Shown: one piece after another, positions 61,746-64,000 of the stretch
How positions within the stretch are numbered: the first letter of the stretch is position 1
Layout: each line of letters starts with the position of its first letter
Assembly: GCA_024227995.1 (NCBI GenBank)
Contig: CP100467.1
Location: 1 to 64,000, forward strand
DNA: 64,000 nucleotides
Direction of reading: 5' to 3'
From: Halomicrococcus gelatinilyticus
Lineage (GTDB): Archaea; Halobacteriota; Halobacteria; Halobacteriales; Haladaptataceae
Translations under genes and position numbers: made by a program
Notes under the pieces: model-generated
The model's database searches: none
Told to the model about the DNA's origin: nothing
The model's input: the letters and a program-made list of their open reading frames with translations, nothing else

Positions 61746-62618
61746 TCACTCCTTCTGCTTGCGCGCGTGCTCGGGGTGGTCGGTGATGAACACCCGGGTG
61801 TGGTCCGGGACGTCGTCGGTCACCCACGAGTTGGCGCCGATGCTCACGTGGTCGCCGATGCTGATCGCTCCGAGCACCTTGCTCCCGGCCCCGATGACGA
61901 CGTGGTCACCGATGTCCGGGTGGCGCTTGTACCCTTTCTTCAGCATGTGCTCTTCGCCTTCCTCCTCCTCGAAGTGGAGCGCGCCCAGCGTGACGTCCTG
62001 GTAGATCCGGACCCAGTCGCCGACCGTCGCCGTCTCACCGATGACGACGCCCGTGCCGTGGTCGACGAAGAAGTACTCGCCGATCTCCGCGCCCGGGTGG
62101 ATGTCGATCCCCGTCTCGGTCTTCGCGTACTCGGTGAGTTCCCGGGCGTACTCCGCGCCACCGGCCTCGTAGAGGGTGTGCGCGAACCGCTGGATCATGA
62201 TCGCCAGCACGCCGGGGTACGACCGGACGACCTCCGTGTAGCTCTTCGCCGCCGGGTCGCCGTTGTACGCGGCCTGGACGTCCTTCTTGTGCGTGTGCCG
62301 GAGCGCCGGTAGCTGGTCCAGGACGCCGTCGACCAGCTCCGCGACGGCAACCTCGTCGCCGTCCGAGTAGGCCGTCACGCCGGAGAACACCAGCGCACCC
62401 AGGTCGGTCAACCGCGCTCGCGTCGCCTCCGGGTCCCGTACCAGCGGGTGAGCGTTCCAGTACTTGGGGAACAGGAGCTGTTTGAGGAGTTCGATCTCCT
62501 CGCACAGGTGGTCCCGCCGCGGGAAGGTCGTCGACGGCGACGTCAGGAACGGCGCTTCGTCCCGCTCGTAAGATTCGTGGAGTTCCCGATGCGCGTCGCC
62601 AGTGTACTCGTACTCCAT
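61746..62618 (-). CDS. cysE: Serine O-acetyltransferase
   Basis: The 290-residue protein has a helical N-terminal domain with LPALRHTHKKDVQAAYNGDP and a C-terminal left-handed beta helix with GIDIHPGAEIGEYFFVDHGT (catalytic His/Asp region), VVIGETATVGD and GDHVVIGAGSKVLGAI hexapeptides. It makes O-acetylserine for cysteine synthesis. The AAATATCT box (62646-62653) precedes the ATG at 62618; a start nine codons upstream is less likely. No cysK is adjacent. Confidence 0.88.
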   Translation of the reverse strand: MEYEYTGDAHRELHESYERDEAPFLTSPSTTFPRRDHLCEEIELLKQLLFPKYWNAHPLVRDPEATRARLTDLGALVFSGVTAYSDGDEVAVAELVDGVLDQLPALRHTHKKDVQAAYNGDPAAKSYTEVVRSYPGVLAIMIQRFAHTLYEAGGAEYARELTEYAKTETGIDIHPGAEIGEYFFVDHGTGVVIGETATVGDWVRIYQDVTLGALHFEEEEGEEHMLKKGYKRHPDIGDHVVIGAGSKVLGAISIGDHVSIGANSWVTDDVPDHTRVFITDHPEHARKQKE

Positions 62619-62957
62619 CACTCTCCCTTCGGGCTCGACGCACAAAGATATTTGAATCGCCGAACCCGTCCCGCGTCGGGAGCACCGTCGGGATCGCCGG
62701 GCGCGACGTGTCCGTTCGTCCCCCGCGACTGCGGACTTACGCCCTCGTCCGTCGCACGATGACCCGCACGTCTGACGTCACCATCACGACGACGGACGGG
62801 CGGGGCGTGACCGAGTCCGTCGGCGTCGTCTCCGGCGAGGCGGTGAAGACGGAGAGTCGGTAACGCCATCCAGCGCGACAACCTCGTTCCACCGGTGCCG
62901 AGATCCTGTCGACGACCGGTGTAGCGACGTGACGACGGGGAGAGCGTCGCGGACTGG
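62619..62957. other. Intergenic region, nothing recognised
   Basis: Apart from the cysE TATA box near its left end, the region holds no gene, repeat or RNA signal that I can see. Confidence 0.4.
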
Positions 62958-63395
62958 TCACTCGCCCGAGGGCGGTGCGTATCGATGGACGATGCGTTTG
63001 AGCGCGTACTCGCTCCCGCCGAGGAGGGAGACGAGGAGGAGGGGAACGACCCAGAACAGCAGCAGGAAGGACAGGGCAGGGGGACCGGCGTGGAGGGCGG
63101 CTCCAGCTTCGTGCGCGCTCGCGATCCGATTCCACGTCGAGACGACCGCGACGGCGTACGTTCCAGCGACGGCGACGACCGGCGACACGATGCGACGCCG
63201 AACGAAGAGGTGGATCGGGATCGCCGCGAGCAGGAACGTTCCGACGGCGTACCAGGCAAGCCCCCAGACCGGGGTTCGATTGTAGCCGTACGCCGGGAAC
63301 ACGACCACGTACAGCAGGAGGGTGACGAGCGACAGGGCGAGTCCGCCGAGGACGGCGAACCGATTCGTTTCGTCCCATGCGGACGCTGGAACCAT
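62958..63395 (-). CDS. Small four-helix membrane protein
   Basis: The 145-residue protein has hydrophobic helices at about 14-34, 44-62, 70-88 and 105-130 (FAVLGGLALSLVTLLLYVVV is the first) and a basic C-terminus. Family and function are unknown. A minus-strand GTTATC box at 63420-63425 lies 27 bases before the ATG, giving a leaderless start. Confidence 0.6.
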   Translation of the reverse strand: MVPASAWDETNRFAVLGGLALSLVTLLLYVVVFPAYGYNRTPVWGLAWYAVGTFLLAAIPIHLFVRRRIVSPVVAVAGTYAVAVVSTWNRIASAHEAGAALHAGPPALSFLLLFWVVPLLLVSLLGGSEYALKRIVHRYAPPSGE

Positions 63396-63634
63396 ACCAG
63401 CCAACACTATCCAGTACCCGATAACGTTTGGGTCGGGCCGGACGAAGATTCGACCGTAACCGACGACTGCGTGGTTGTATCGAGCGCGCCGCTCTCGTCA
63501 GTGGACGGTTCGATGTCCGTCGTCCACCGCTGTCGACGAGCACGTTTCGGCCCAGCCACGGGGCCGTCGCTTACAGGCTACCGCCTGGTCGTACTCACCC
63601 AACACGACCGGTACGCGTCTCCACCGGGAGCCGG

Positions 63635-64000
63635 TTAGATGAACTCGGAGTTCTGGGGTCCGTTCGTGACGTGGACCTCGAACGGCTGGGTGCTGACGTC
63701 GTCCTGTTCGACGAGGTGCCAGTAGGTCTCGGCCATCTCGTCGGGATCGAGGAACGTCTCGTCGTCGCGGTCGGAGAACCGGTCACGGACGCCCGGCGTG
63801 TCGATCTGGCCGTCGATGACGACGTGCGCAACGTGGATTCCCTCGGGGCCGAACTCCTGGGCCATGTCCATCGCCATCCCGCGGGCGGCGAACTTCGCAG
63901 CGGTGAAGCCGATCGCTCCCCCGAGGCTCCGCACCGCAGAGGTCGCACCGGTGAAGATGACCGTCCCGCCATCGGTCTCTAGCATGTCTTCGACGGCCTC
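63635..64000 (-). CDS. Short-chain dehydrogenase/reductase, C-terminal part (5' end outside window)
   Basis: The frame runs off the right edge; 121 codons are visible. They contain GGTVIFTGATSAVRSLGG and FTAAKFAARGMAMDMAQEFG, then IHVAHVVIDGQIDTP, the second half of an SDR fold. At the YxxxK site the Tyr is replaced by Phe (F-T-A-A-K), as in a subgroup of SDRs with the IHVAHVVIDG motif, so classic dehydrogenase chemistry is doubtful. Confidence 0.8.
   Translation of the reverse strand, partial: EAVEDMLETDGGTVIFTGATSAVRSLGGAIGFTAAKFAARGMAMDMAQEFGPEGIHVAHVVIDGQIDTPGVRDRFSDRDDETFLDPDEMAETYWHLVEQDDVSTQPFEVHVTNGPQNSEFI

Overview
The window comes from a haloarchaeon (Halobacteria). The evidence is very high G+C, Asp/Glu-rich predicted proteins, archaeal TATA boxes centred about 26-30 bases before leaderless ATG/GTG starts, Tat-dependent lipoproteins, a HalOD1-like output domain and CaCA exchangers. 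Genes are tightly packed, and many neighbours share ATGA or TGATG stop/start overlaps.

Region 1 (1-16.7 kb) is catabolic. It holds the end of a sugar-binding lipoprotein gene, a DapA-family aldolase/dehydratase divergent from an aldehyde dehydrogenase, a D-xylose-dehydrogenase-like Gfo/Idh/MocA enzyme, a sugar isomerase-like TIM barrel, a complete five-gene dipeptide/oligopeptide ABC transporter, an IclR regulator, a class V aminotransferase, a GtrA-like protein and an FAD-dependent (Mqo-like) oxidoreductase. Together they suggest oxidative pentose or sugar-acid breakdown plus peptide uptake.

Region 2 (16.8-27.3 kb) holds a TetR-MATE efflux pair with two matching operators, a CaCA exchanger, the proline operon proC-proB-proA, a PAS/HalOD1 regulator with a tiny zinc-finger partner, a wHTH zinc-finger regulator and a rhodanese-MBL protein.

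Region 3 (27.4-45.3 kb, all on the + strand) is the striking part. It is a full set of genes for a contractile phage-type tail: probable terminator, sheath, tube, assembly chaperones with a likely -1 frameshift, tape measure, hub, plug, spike, gp25, J, I and fibre. No capsid, portal, terminase or integrase gene is visible, so it looks like a headless tail particle (tailocin or injection device) or a domesticated provirus remnant. Directly behind the fibre, under its own leaderless promoter, lies a gene for a protein with three Trp repeats and a C-terminal tail. In that tail 25 of 27 His/Tyr/Phe residues are followed two positions later by Asp or Asn. The next gene is a radical SAM/SPASM enzyme. 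The pattern matches the aromatic-X-X3 motifs that triceptide maturases crosslink into cyclophanes, so the module may build a post-translationally stapled tail component. A Cys-pair protein, an alkaline-phosphatase-superfamily protein and a one-TM coiled-coil protein follow.

Region 4 (45.3-50.6 kb) is accessory DNA with signs of decay: a coiled-coil wHTH protein, remnants of an HxlR regulator and a glycosyltransferase, a cytochrome P450 broken by three frameshifts, a PadR-like regulator with a palindromic operator, and short repeats.

Region 5 (50.6-64 kb) is mostly ordinary chromosome: membrane proteins, a second CaCA exchanger, a GNAT acetyltransferase, a K+ channel with two RCK units, a cupin, a Tm-1-like gene pair, an Upf1-like helicase, serine O-acetyltransferase and the start-less end of an SDR gene. 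Product names rest on motifs read by eye; no database search was run.
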